This document shows, piece after piece, positions 1-6,963 of a stretch of 16,937 nucleotides of DNA. The translations under genes were made by a program, and so were the position numbers. The notes under the pieces were generated by a model that was not told where the DNA came from, made no database searches, and was given only the letters and a program-made list of their open reading frames with translations. The DNA is taken from contig JAGXHN010000016.1 of assembly GCA_024636225.1 (NCBI GenBank), positions 1 through 16,937 of the forward strand, written 5' to 3'. Every line of letters starts with the position of its first letter. The stretch's first letter is position 1. The stretch is from Desulfuromonadaceae bacterium. GTDB lineage: Bacteria; Desulfobacterota; Desulfuromonadia; Desulfuromonadales; UBA2294.

Positions 1-11
1 ATAAGAGACAG
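1..11. other. Residual Nextera mosaic-end adapter at contig edge
   Basis: The first 11 bases, ATAAGAGACAG, are identical to the last 11 bases of the 19-base Tn5/Nextera mosaic end (known sequence). The match lies exactly at the window edge. It also places a TAA (2-4) in the reading frame of the homoserine dehydrogenase fragment, which otherwise reads as a normal homologue from base 14. The simplest reading is untrimmed library adapter, with genome starting at about base 12. Confidence 0.85.
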
Positions 12-370
12 GTCGTGGGGTCGTCAGTGGCAGTGGTATGCGGACTCCGGCGATGGCTTACTCTTCATCCTCGATCAAGACTTTGAAAATCAAGTCGATC
101 GATGATCTGGTGACCCAGTATTATATGCGCGTCGGGGTGAAAGATCAGCCGGGAGTGTTGGCTACCATCGCTGGAATCCTCGGTAAATTCGGTATCAGTA
201 TCGCTTCCATGATCCAGCCTGAGCGCAACAGTGACGGTGTTGTCCCTCTTGTTTTCATGACTCATGAAGCGTGCGAAGCCGATGTCCGTGCCGCGATTGT
301 GGAGATCGATAATCTCGAAGTCGTCCAGGACAGGACTCACTTCATCCGGATTGAAGCTGATATGGAATGA
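12..370 (+). CDS. hom: Homoserine dehydrogenase, C-terminal fragment with ACT domain
   Basis: This is the 3' end of a gene for homoserine dehydrogenase, which reduces aspartate semialdehyde to homoserine in the threonine, methionine and isoleucine pathway. Only about 118 residues are present. They begin in the last part of the catalytic region (SGSGMRTPAMAYS) and continue into a regulatory ACT domain with the typical YYMRVGVKDQPGVLATIAGI start and a GISIASMIQ segment. ACT domains in this family usually mediate feedback inhibition by threonine. The 5' part is missing because the contig starts here. The in-frame TAA at 2-4 lies in adapter-like sequence and should not be read as a real nonsense mutation. 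The ATG at 38 has no ribosome binding site and is an internal Met. A terminator follows 25 bases after the stop. Confidence 0.85.
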
Positions 371-394
371 CATCGTCTGAAATGAATATGCAAC

Positions 395-429
395 AAAAAG
401 AGGCGTCACACAGTATGACGCCTCTTTTT
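395..429. terminator. Bidirectional intrinsic terminator between hom and acyl-CoA synthetase
   Basis: A perfect 14-base inverted repeat, with arms at 395-408 and 416-429, surrounds a 7-base loop. The outer five pairs are A-tract/T-tract, so a U-run is produced on either strand. It lies between the convergent hom (+) and acyl-CoA synthetase (-) genes and can stop transcription of both. Confidence 0.9.
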
Positions 430-457
430 GTTTGAAAAACAAAGAGGGGAAAACATT

Positions 458-2332
458 TCAATCTGCTGCGATGATCTCTGCTTCGACAACAAACCGTTTG
501 ATCTTGCGTGTTGTCGTCTTTGGAAACTCGTCATCGCGCAGGGTGAATTTTTTGATTCTTTTGTAATCTGCCAGGTTTTTACCGGCCGCCAAAACCTCAT
601 CCCTGATAATCGATTCGATCTCTTCTGGTGTCAGCGGTTTATCGCCATGCTCCTGCCTGTATTTTTCAAGGGCGTCGGGGTCAGGGTAGATGACGGCATA
701 CACCTCTTCCGAATGGGCATCGACCTTGTGCCCGTAGATCATCACTTCGGCGATAAGCGGACTGTTCATCAATTCGTTTTCAATCTCTTCGGGGTAGACA
801 TTCTTCCCGTTCGGAGTCACGATCAGATTTTTCACCCGCCCGCAGATGATCAGGTTGTAGTCTGAATCGTAGCGACCGAGATCACCGGTGTGATACCAAC
901 CATCAACCAGAACCTCAGCGGTCGCCTCAGGGCGCTTGTAGTACCCCTGCATAACATTCGGACCCTTGACCACAATCTCACCTACTCCTTCACTGTTCGG
1001 GTCGTCTATGCGGACCTGAACATGCTCGATCGGAATGCCGACCGTACCGGTGCAGATATGGGTCGGGCTTTCTGCAGCGATTACCGGTGAAGTTTCGGTG
1101 ATGCCGTACCCTTGGTAAATGGTCAATCCGAAAGATTTCAAGCCGTTAGCAACAGCCGGGTCGAGGGCTGCACCGCCACTGACGAAAACCGTCCCTTCAC
1201 CAAACGACTGTTGCACCTTTTTGCGGACAATTGCGTTGGCAAGCGGGAGCTTAAAGAGGATGCGTGAAACAGATTTTGCCTGAATGTTACGGCGAATACG
1301 GTCGAGAAAGAGTCTGAAAACGGCCGGTACCCCGAGAAAAAAGGTCGGTTTGATTTCAAACAGGTTCTCCCCTATTTTTTTCAACGACTCGGCAAACGTA
1401 ACTTTTCCACCAAGGGAGAGGGGGAGAAGAACACCGCAGACCTGTTCAAAGACATGGTTGATCGGCAGAAAAGAGAGCGTCGCCATGCTGCTGTCGAGCC
1501 TGAAATGGTGCTTTGCGGCTATAATATTTGATACGATGTTGTTATGACTGAGCATTGCTCCTTTGGACTGACCGGTCGTGCCGGAGGTGTAGAGCAGAAT
1601 CGCGGTGTCGTCAGCACGTCGTTTTGGCCATTTTTTTGGCCGGGCACCTTTTAAATCCTGAACCGAGAGAATTCTTCCCTTGCGCGTCCACTTATTGTGA
1701 ACGGCCCTGGAGTTAAAAATAAAGCTGGCCGGGGTTTTCCCCTTTACCTTTTGACCATCGGTTCCGGTCGAAGTAAGTTTCTCAAATGTTTTGCGGGCCA
1801 GATTCTCCAGTTTTGAGGTTTTATCCGTCGGGATTTTGAATTCATCGACCATTTCATTCCAGCGTTTGTTCAAGTCGAGAAGCAGATTCGTTGTCTCCGA
1901 TGATATGGCGCCGATTGAACTGCGATTATCGTTGAGAAGGATAATCTTTTCCAACTCCGGAAGGTCGGGAGCCAGCTCAATAATCGTTTCCAGCCAGGGT
2001 GGTTCCGTGAAGACAAAGAGTGCACCACAATCATTCAGGATATGTCGCAGTTCCGCACTCTTGAGATCTTTATCGACGGGGACGACAACTCCGCCTCCAC
2101 ACAGTATCCCCAGATAGGCTGTGACCCAGAGAGTTGAAGAGGGGGCGACTATAGCAACCCGGTCGCCCGGCTGCATGCCGTTGATGATCAGCCCGGCGGC
2201 GAACGTTTCGGCATGTTCCCAGAGGTGACCGTATTCCGTCTCTTTCCAGGTGCCGTTTTCTTTTTGAACCAGAGCCGGGCGGTTGCGGTTAGCGGCGCAA
2301 CTTGCTTCGATAAGCTCAACAATTGTCGTCAC
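458..2332 (-). CDS. AMP-forming long-chain fatty acid--CoA ligase
   Basis: The protein has 624 residues and belongs to the ANL adenylating superfamily. It should activate a long-chain fatty acid with ATP to an acyl-adenylate and then an acyl-CoA. The P-loop-like motif LLYTSGTTGQSKGAMLSHNN lies near residue 250. Further on are the GYGITETSP motif, YHTGDLG with the ribose-binding Asp, the hinge region KNLIVTPNGKNVYPEEIE, and a C-terminal TRKIKR carrying the likely catalytic Lys. The chosen start is GTG at 2330-2332, because GGGAGG lies 5 bases upstream of it; a TTG 8 codons earlier would lie upstream of that site. Between about residues 140 and 240 there is a Lys/Arg-rich stretch with no recognised motif, longer than the usual connection in FadD-like enzymes. 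The gene is divergent from tRNA-Val and stands alone. The exact chain-length preference cannot be read from the sequence. Confidence 0.9.
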   Translation of the reverse strand: MTTIVELIEASCAANRNRPALVQKENGTWKETEYGHLWEHAETFAAGLIINGMQPGDRVAIVAPSSTLWVTAYLGILCGGGVVVPVDKDLKSAELRHILNDCGALFVFTEPPWLETIIELAPDLPELEKIILLNDNRSSIGAISSETTNLLLDLNKRWNEMVDEFKIPTDKTSKLENLARKTFEKLTSTGTDGQKVKGKTPASFIFNSRAVHNKWTRKGRILSVQDLKGARPKKWPKRRADDTAILLYTSGTTGQSKGAMLSHNNIVSNIIAAKHHFRLDSSMATLSFLPINHVFEQVCGVLLPLSLGGKVTFAESLKKIGENLFEIKPTFFLGVPAVFRLFLDRIRRNIQAKSVSRILFKLPLANAIVRKKVQQSFGEGTVFVSGGAALDPAVANGLKSFGLTIYQGYGITETSPVIAAESPTHICTGTVGIPIEHVQVRIDDPNSEGVGEIVVKGPNVMQGYYKRPEATAEVLVDGWYHTGDLGRYDSDYNLIICGRVKNLIVTPNGKNVYPEEIENELMNSPLIAEVMIYGHKVDAHSEEVYAVIYPDPDALEKYRQEHGDKPLTPEEIESIIRDEVLAAGKNLADYKRIKKFTLRDDEFPKTTTRKIKRFVVEAEIIAAD

Positions 2333-2441
2333 AATTTCCTCCCTGCGATTCTGCAAAATTGCATCAGAACAACTTAACGCTCCGTTTCAACCAAAGCAAG
2401 CGCAAATAATTGATAATGATGGAAAAAAGAGTTTAAAATAC

Positions 2442-2471
2442 TTGACACGGTCCGCTTGATTCTGTTATTTC
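2442..2471 (+). promoter_or_regulatory. Sigma-70 promoter of tRNA-Val (and perhaps the thrS operon)
   Basis: A perfect -35 box TTGACA (2442-2447) is followed, after 18 bases, by a TATTTC -10-like box (2466-2471), about 19 bases before the mature tRNA-Val 5' end. The -10 is weak, but the -35 and position are convincing. No other credible promoter is visible before thrS. Confidence 0.65.
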
Positions 2472-2489
2472 TACCGACGCTGTTGTTGC

Positions 2490-2564
2490 AGGCACGTAGC
2501 TCAGTGGGAGAGCACTTCCCTGACACGGAAGGGGTCGGCGGTTCAATCCCGCCCGTGCCTACCA
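2490..2564 (+). tRNA. tRNA-Val (anticodon GAC)
   Basis: A complete 75-base cloverleaf is visible. The acceptor AGGCACG pairs with CGTGCCT, followed by ACCA, so the CCA end is encoded. The D stem is GCTC/GAGC. The anticodon stem CTTCC/GGAAG encloses the loop CTGACAC with anticodon GAC. The variable region is five bases and the T arm is GGCGG-TTCAATC-CCGCC. GAC reads GUC and GUU valine codons. It has its own promoter upstream and an intrinsic terminator 21 bases downstream, just before thrS. Confidence 0.96.
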
Positions 2565-2585
2565 ATTTTCACAACACGCATTAAG

Positions 2586-2614
2586 AAAAAGAGGCATCGC
2601 TTGATGCCTTTTTT
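2586..2614 (+). terminator. Intrinsic terminator between tRNA-Val and thrS
   Basis: AGGCATC (2592-2598) pairs with GATGCCT (2603-2609) across a 4-base loop. It is preceded by an A-tract and followed by a T-tract to 2614. It ends only 18 bases before the thrS ATG. Since no promoter fits between it and thrS, it may be leaky and act as an attenuation point for the operon. Confidence 0.85.
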
Positions 2615-2632
2615 CATTCATGGAGCTTGAGA

Positions 2633-4549
2633 ATGGGATCAATACGCATCGAATTGCCGGATGGTACGGTTAAAGAGATGACATCAGGGGCGACGCCGCT
2701 TGATGTGGCTCGTTCTATCGGTGAGCGTCTCGCCAATGACTCAATCGCCGCCCGGATCGACGGGCATCTGGTCGATTTGACGACTCCGTTTGAAAAAGAC
2801 GCAAAGGTTGAACTTGTGACCCTCAAGTCTCCTGAAGCGCTTGAGATTTATCGCCATACAACAGCGCATCTGATGGCTCAGGCCGTTAAAGAGATCTATG
2901 GTGATGATGTACAGGTCACAATCGGACCTGCGATTGAAAACGGTTTTTATTACGATTTTTTCTGTGAGACCCATACTTTTTCACCCGAAGAATTTGAAAC
3001 AATTGAGAAGCGCATGGCGGAGATTGTTGCAGCAAACCTTCCGATCGTTCGTGAAGAGATCAGTAGTGCTGACGCGATCAAACTGTTTCGTGAAATGGGT
3101 GAAGCCTACAAGGTCGAGCTGATTGAAGATCTCGACGTTTCGTCAGTGACACTTTATCGTCAGGGTAGTTTTGTTGATCTCTGCCGCGGTCCGCATCTTC
3201 CTTCGACCGGTTATATAAAAGCGTTCAAACTCACAAGTGTTGCCGGCGCCTATTGGCGAGGGAGTGAAAAAAACGCCATGTTGCAGCGCATTTATGCGAC
3301 AGCGTTTCCCGATAAAAAAGAGCTCAAACATTATCTGGCAAAGCTCGAAGAGGCGCGTAAGCGCGATCATCGCAAGCTCGGCAAAGAACTCGACCTCTTC
3401 TCTTTCAATGAAGAAGCGGGTGCCGGTCTGGTGATCTGGCATCCAAAAGGGGCGCTGCTACGAACCTTGATCGAGGATTTCGAGCGTCGTGAGCACCTCA
3501 AACGTGGCTACGATATCGTTATGGGCCCCCAGATTCTCAAGACCGAACTCTGGAAGACCTCCGGGCACTATGAGAATTACCGTGAAAACATGTACTTCAC
3601 GCAGATAGATGAGCAAAGTTACGGCGTCAAGCCGATGAACTGTCTGGCTCATATGCTGATTTACAAAACGAAAATTCGTTCTTACCGCGACCTCCCTATC
3701 CGTTATTTTGAGCTTGGCACTGTTCACCGCCATGAAAAGTCCGGAGTATTGCATGGTCTGTTAAGGGTTCGGGGTTTTACACAGGATGATGCCCATATCC
3801 TCTGTATGCCTGAGCAACTCGATGCGGAGATTAAGGACGTTCTCGCTTTTGTTCGTGATGTGATGGCCATCTTCGGGTTTGAATATGAACTGGAGATCTC
3901 AACCCGGCCTGAAAAATCGATTGGTTCTGATATCGATTGGGAACGGGCAACCAACGCTTTGATCAGTGCGCTCGACGATACCGGCCTCCCGTACGAAGTT
4001 AATGCAGGGGATGGTGCTTTTTACGGGCCGAAGATCGATATCAAGCTGAAGGACGCCCTTGACAGAAAATGGCAATGTGCTACAATCCAATGCGATTTTA
4101 CTCTCCCGGAACGTTTCGATCTCACTTATGTCGGTGCTGACGGAGAAAAACATCGACCTGTTATGTTGCACCGTGTCATACTCGGCGCAATTGAGCGGTT
4201 TATCGGTGTTCTGATTGAGCACCATGCTGGTAATTTTCCTCTCTGGATATCCCCAGTTCAGGCTGTTGTCGTGAATGTCACGGACAATCAGAGAGATTAT
4301 GCGGAACAGGTCTACAAGCAGTTGCGCAATGCAGGGATTCGCGTACAGCTCGATCTGCGCAATGAAAAACTCGGTTTTAAGATTCGCGAAGCTCAGATGG
4401 GAAAGATCCCATACATGCTTGTTATCGGGGATCGTGAAATGCATGAAGGGTTGGTGGCCCCTCGCCACCGTTCAGGTGAAAATCTTGACAGTATGACGCC
4501 GGAGGCGTTTGTTACATTTGTCGGGAAAGAGAGTAGTCTCTATCACTAG
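2633..4549 (+). CDS. thrS: Threonine--tRNA ligase
   Basis: The 638-residue class II synthetase charges tRNA-Thr in the cytoplasm. An N-terminal TGS domain (residues 1-60, [16 protein letters not shown]) is followed by the second additional domain that edits Ser-tRNA(Thr), with [11 protein letters not shown] and CRGPHLP motifs. The catalytic core carries MNCLAHM (Cys near 337), motif 2 ([15 protein letters not shown]), DDAHIL and motif 3 around [13 protein letters not shown]. The Cys and two His residues are the family's zinc ligands. The C-terminal anticodon-binding domain starts near WISPVQAVV. The length is close to the E. coli enzyme (642). ATG at 2633 is chosen because GGAG (2622-2625) is well spaced for it; the TTG at 2627 is too close to that site. 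It heads the conserved thrS-infC-rpmI-rplT cluster, with 11 bases to infC. Confidence 0.97.
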   Translation: MGSIRIELPDGTVKEMTSGATPLDVARSIGERLANDSIAARIDGHLVDLTTPFEKDAKVELVTLKSPEALEIYRHTTAHLMAQAVKEIYGDDVQVTIGPAIENGFYYDFFCETHTFSPEEFETIEKRMAEIVAANLPIVREEISSADAIKLFREMGEAYKVELIEDLDVSSVTLYRQGSFVDLCRGPHLPSTGYIKAFKLTSVAGAYWRGSEKNAMLQRIYATAFPDKKELKHYLAKLEEARKRDHRKLGKELDLFSFNEEAGAGLVIWHPKGALLRTLIEDFERREHLKRGYDIVMGPQILKTELWKTSGHYENYRENMYFTQIDEQSYGVKPMNCLAHMLIYKTKIRSYRDLPIRYFELGTVHRHEKSGVLHGLLRVRGFTQDDAHILCMPEQLDAEIKDVLAFVRDVMAIFGFEYELEISTRPEKSIGSDIDWERATNALISALDDTGLPYEVNAGDGAFYGPKIDIKLKDALDRKWQCATIQCDFTLPERFDLTYVGADGEKHRPVMLHRVILGAIERFIGVLIEHHAGNFPLWISPVQAVVVNVTDNQRDYAEQVYKQLRNAGIRVQLDLRNEKLGFKIREAQMGKIPYMLVIGDREMHEGLVAPRHRSGENLDSMTPEAFVTFVGKESSLYH

Positions 4550-4560
4550 GGAGGTGTGTC

Positions 4561-5082
4561 ATAGCTAAAGAAGAAGAAACACGGATTAATCGTGAAATTC
4601 GCGCTCGGGAACTGCGCGTGGTGGATGACGAAGGGACACAGCTCGGTATTATCAGTCTCGATCAGGCTCTCTCTATCGCGGATGAGCGGGGACTTGATCT
4701 TGTCGAGGTTTCACCAAATGCTGCTCCGCCTGTCTGCCGTATCATGGATTACGGTAAGTATAAATATCAGACGAGCAAGAGAGCGGCTGAGGCAAAGAAA
4801 AAGACAGCCCGGGTCGAGATCAAAGAAGTCAAGATGCGCCCCAAAACCGAGCTGCATGATTATACTTTTAAACTGAAAAATGCCCGTCGGTTTCTGGAAG
4901 AGGGGAATAAGCTTAAAGTCACGATCATGTTTCGCGGACGTGAGGTGACGCATCCTGATTACGGTCGTCGTCTTCTTGTCCGTCTGGCAGAGGATGTCAA
5001 GGATATTGGTCAGGTCGAAATGATGCCGAGAATGGCGGGGCGATTCATGACAATGGTCATCGCACCCCTAAAAAACAAATAA
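4561..5082 (+). CDS. infC: Translation initiation factor IF-3, starting at AUA
   Basis: The protein has 173 residues. IF-3 binds the 30S subunit, prevents premature subunit joining and checks the start codon and initiator tRNA. The N-domain begins INREIRARELRVVDDEGTQL. The linker is rich in Lys and Arg, and the C-domain ends VEMMPRMAGRFMTMVIAPL. The conserved N-terminus lies upstream of the first canonical start, a GTG at 4618. GGGAGG (4549-4554) is ideally spaced, 6 bases before ATA at 4561, which reads ATA-GCT-AAA. Initiation is therefore inferred at AUA. Non-canonical infC starts (AUU in E. coli) are known and allow IF-3 to repress its own translation. The gene follows thrS by 11 bases. 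A start at 4618 would remove 19 conserved residues. Confidence 0.93.
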   Translation: MAKEEETRINREIRARELRVVDDEGTQLGIISLDQALSIADERGLDLVEVSPNAAPPVCRIMDYGKYKYQTSKRAAEAKKKTARVEIKEVKMRPKTELHDYTFKLKNARRFLEEGNKLKVTIMFRGREVTHPDYGRRLLVRLAEDVKDIGQVEMMPRMAGRFMTMVIAPLKNK

Positions 5083-5106
5083 AAAGAAAATTGTAAGGAG
5101 AGGGCT

Positions 5107-5304
5107 ATGCCTAAAATTAAAACAAATCGTGGTGCCGCAAAGCGTTTCCGTCGGACCGGTACCGGAAAAATTCGTCGTAACAAGGCTTTTACCAGCCATA
5201 TTCTGACTAAAAAATCGACCAAGCGTAAACGTGAATTGCGCCAGGGGACGATTGTTGCTGCAGTCGATGCGCGCAATATCTCCCGGTTGATCCCGTATAT
5301 CTAA
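5107..5304 (+). CDS. rpmI: Large ribosomal subunit protein bL35
   Basis: The 65-residue, strongly basic protein matches bL35 in length and sequence, from [20 protein letters not shown] to the C-terminal NISRLIPYI. It is a structural protein of the 50S subunit. AAGGAG lies just upstream of the ATG at 5107. It sits 24 bases after infC in the conserved infC-rpmI-rplT order. It is followed by a long gap of 115 bases before rplT. Confidence 0.97.
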   Translation: MPKIKTNRGAAKRFRRTGTGKIRRNKAFTSHILTKKSTKRKRELRQGTIVAAVDARNISRLIPYI

Positions 5305-5419
5305 ATCAGTTTAAAAGCATCCACAAAAGTGGTCGCCGAGAGTTGTGGGGTCTTGTCTCCTCCTGCAGGTCCGGCATTGGAAGTGCCACTTATTCAACAA
5401 CGTACGAGGAGTTTCAAAG
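5305..5419 (+). promoter_or_regulatory. Structured rplT leader with possible Shine-Dalgarno sequestration
   Basis: The rpmI-rplT gap is 115 bases. CTCCTC (5357-5362) is perfectly complementary to GAGGAG (5406-5411), the rplT ribosome binding site. Between them lies a hairpin, GGCATT (5373-5378) with AGTGCC (5382-5387). Further upstream, CCAC/GTGG (5321-5324 and 5329-5332) can form a hairpin that competes with CCACAA (5321-5326) pairing to TTGTGG (5343-5348). Known biology: bL20 represses its own operon by binding mRNA structures in E. coli and Bacillus. Inference: this leader controls rplT translation, perhaps through bL20. No covariation evidence is available here. Confidence 0.4.
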
Positions 5420-5776
5420 ATGCCTAGAGTAAAAAGAGGATTCAAAGCGAGACGCAGAAGGAACAAGATTCTTAAATTGGCAAAAGGTTATCGTGGTGCC
5501 CGGGGTAAGCTGTTCCGGAGTGCAACGGAAGCCGTAGATCGTGCAGCAAGTTACGCATTTCGTGACCGTAAGGTTAAGAAGCGGGATTTTCGCGCGCTCT
5601 GGATTGCTCGAATCAATGCTGCGTCGCGTGACAACGGGTTGGCTTACAGCCGTCTGATTCATGGTCTTAAAAAGGCTGCAATCGATCTAGATCGAAAGAT
5701 ACTGGCTCAGTTGGCCGTCTCAGAGCCAGCCGCTTTTTCAGTCGTTGTCGACAAGGCCAAAGCGCAGCTTCAGTAG
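5420..5776 (+). CDS. rplT: Large ribosomal subunit protein bL20
   Basis: The 118-residue basic protein has the canonical bL20 length and sequence: [20 protein letters not shown] at the N-terminus, then [18 protein letters not shown] and a C-terminal globular domain. It binds 23S rRNA early in 50S assembly and in several bacteria represses its own operon. ATG at 5420 follows GAGGAG at 5406-5411. A longer frame from 5345 exists, but its extra 25 residues do not match the family and lie in the structured leader. A strong terminator follows 10 bases after the stop. Confidence 0.97.
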   Translation: MPRVKRGFKARRRRNKILKLAKGYRGARGKLFRSATEAVDRAASYAFRDRKVKKRDFRALWIARINAASRDNGLAYSRLIHGLKKAAIDLDRKILAQLAVSEPAAFSVVVDKAKAQLQ

Positions 5777-5786
5777 TAACAAAAAT

Positions 5787-5821
5787 AAAGAGATGAGGCT
5801 CCCCCTCATCTCTTTTTTTTT
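5787..5821 (+). terminator. Strong intrinsic terminator after rplT
   Basis: AAAGAGATGAGG (5787-5798) pairs with CCTCATCTCTTT (5804-5815) around a 5-base loop, and a run of T follows. It separates thrS-infC-rpmI-rplT from pheST, which in many bacteria continue on the same transcript. pheS therefore either depends on readthrough or has its own promoter in 5822-5899, where I see no convincing -35/-10 pair. Confidence 0.92.
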
Positions 5822-5899
5822 GCAGAACCAAAGAACGGTGTGAGCAGTTTAAATCGCTTATATCGTCCTTTTTTCTTGTACAGGTCAAAGGATCGATTT

Positions 5900-6919
5900 A
5901 TGAAACAACGTCTTGAACAACTGCTCACTGCGGCAAAACAAGCCATTTCTCAGGCTGAGACTGAATCGTCTCTACAGGGTGTACGGGTCGCAATTCTCGG
6001 TCGCAAGGGGGAATTGACAGCTTTGATGAAGGGGATGGGGAGTTTATCGCAAGAAGAACGTCCGGTCATCGGTGCGATGGTTAACCGCATCAAAAGTGAA
6101 TTTGAGGAGTTGTTTGAATCCCGGCGCGTCTTTCTAAATGAGGCGAGTCTTTCTGCGCGCCTGTCAGATGAGTCGATTGACGTCTCCCTGCCTGGCCGTC
6201 GTTCATTTCAGGGATCCAAGCACCCGATTACACTTGTTATGGAGGAGATTTCGGCGATCTTTGCCTCTTTGGGCTTTGGTATTGCCGAAGGTCCGGAGAT
6301 CGAAAAAGATTTTTATAATTTTGAGGCACTTAATATGCCCAAGGATCATCCCGCTCGTGACATGCAGGATACCTTTTATATAAATGAAGACGTTGTGCTC
6401 AGAACACATACTTCGCCGGTACAAATTCGCACGATGTTAAATCATGAGCCGCCGGTCCGGGTAATCGCTCCGGGTACGGTCTTTCGCTGTGATTCTGATA
6501 TCACTCACAGTCCGATGTTTCATCAGGTTGAGGGATTTCTGGTTGATAAGCATGTCACCTTTGGTGATCTTAAAGGGATCCTGACAGAGTTTATCACCCG
6601 GTATTTCGGTGCTGATATCGGGGTTCGTTTTCGCCCCTCATTTTTCCCGTTTACGGAGCCGAGTGCCGAGGTCGATATGCAGTGTGTCATCTGCGGCGGG
6701 TCGGGCTGTCGGGTCTGTAAAAATTCCGGTTGGCTGGAGATTCTCGGGAGTGGGATGATCGATCCGGAAGTTTTCAAGTCGGTCGGTTACGATCCGGAAA
6801 AATATAGCGGTTTCGCTTTCGGGATGGGGGTTGAACGGATTGCCATGCTGAAATATGGCGTGAACGACCTGCGTCTGTTTTTTGAAAATGATCTCCGTTT
6901 TTTGAAGCAATTCAACTGA
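5900..6919 (+). CDS. pheS: Phenylalanine--tRNA ligase, alpha subunit
   Basis: The 339-residue protein forms the catalytic half of the alpha2-beta2 Phe-tRNA synthetase. An N-terminal coiled-coil arm (about residues 1-90, Gln/Glu/Lys-rich) precedes the class II core. Visible motifs are [24 protein letters not shown] with [12 protein letters not shown] (motif 2 area), and a C-terminal motif 3 segment, [21 protein letters not shown] four-Cys knuckle ([12 protein letters not shown], near residue 260) is typical of this family. ATG at 5900 follows AAGGA. An in-frame GTG at 5840 would add 20 residues without homology. pheT follows after 44 bases. Confidence 0.97.
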   Translation: MKQRLEQLLTAAKQAISQAETESSLQGVRVAILGRKGELTALMKGMGSLSQEERPVIGAMVNRIKSEFEELFESRRVFLNEASLSARLSDESIDVSLPGRRSFQGSKHPITLVMEEISAIFASLGFGIAEGPEIEKDFYNFEALNMPKDHPARDMQDTFYINEDVVLRTHTSPVQIRTMLNHEPPVRVIAPGTVFRCDSDITHSPMFHQVEGFLVDKHVTFGDLKGILTEFITRYFGADIGVRFRPSFFPFTEPSAEVDMQCVICGGSGCRVCKNSGWLEILGSGMIDPEVFKSVGYDPEKYSGFAFGMGVERIAMLKYGVNDLRLFFENDLRFLKQFN

Positions 6920-6963
6920 TAATACAGTCTGTTAAGTCTACTTATATATAAAAGGCATGAACG

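Noticed and set aside
2..38. Nonsense mutation or frameshift in hom, with a short ACT protein starting at ATG 38
   Set aside because: The stop lies within 11 bases identical to the Nextera mosaic end, and ATG 38 has no ribosome binding site and is internal to the homologous sequence.
2565..2632. T-box or Thr-specific riboswitch upstream of thrS
   Set aside because: Only 68 bases lie between tRNA-Val and the ATG. They hold a simple terminator and no T-box consensus or specifier loop.
5345..5419. N-terminal extension of bL20
   Set aside because: The extra 25 residues do not resemble bL20 and overlap the structured leader; the ribosome binding site fits the ATG at 5420.
5822..5899. pheM-like leader peptide and attenuator before pheS
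   Set aside because: The terminator belongs to the rplT end with no Phe-rich short gene before it. The PFF-containing frame from 5840 is only an in-frame extension of pheS without homology.
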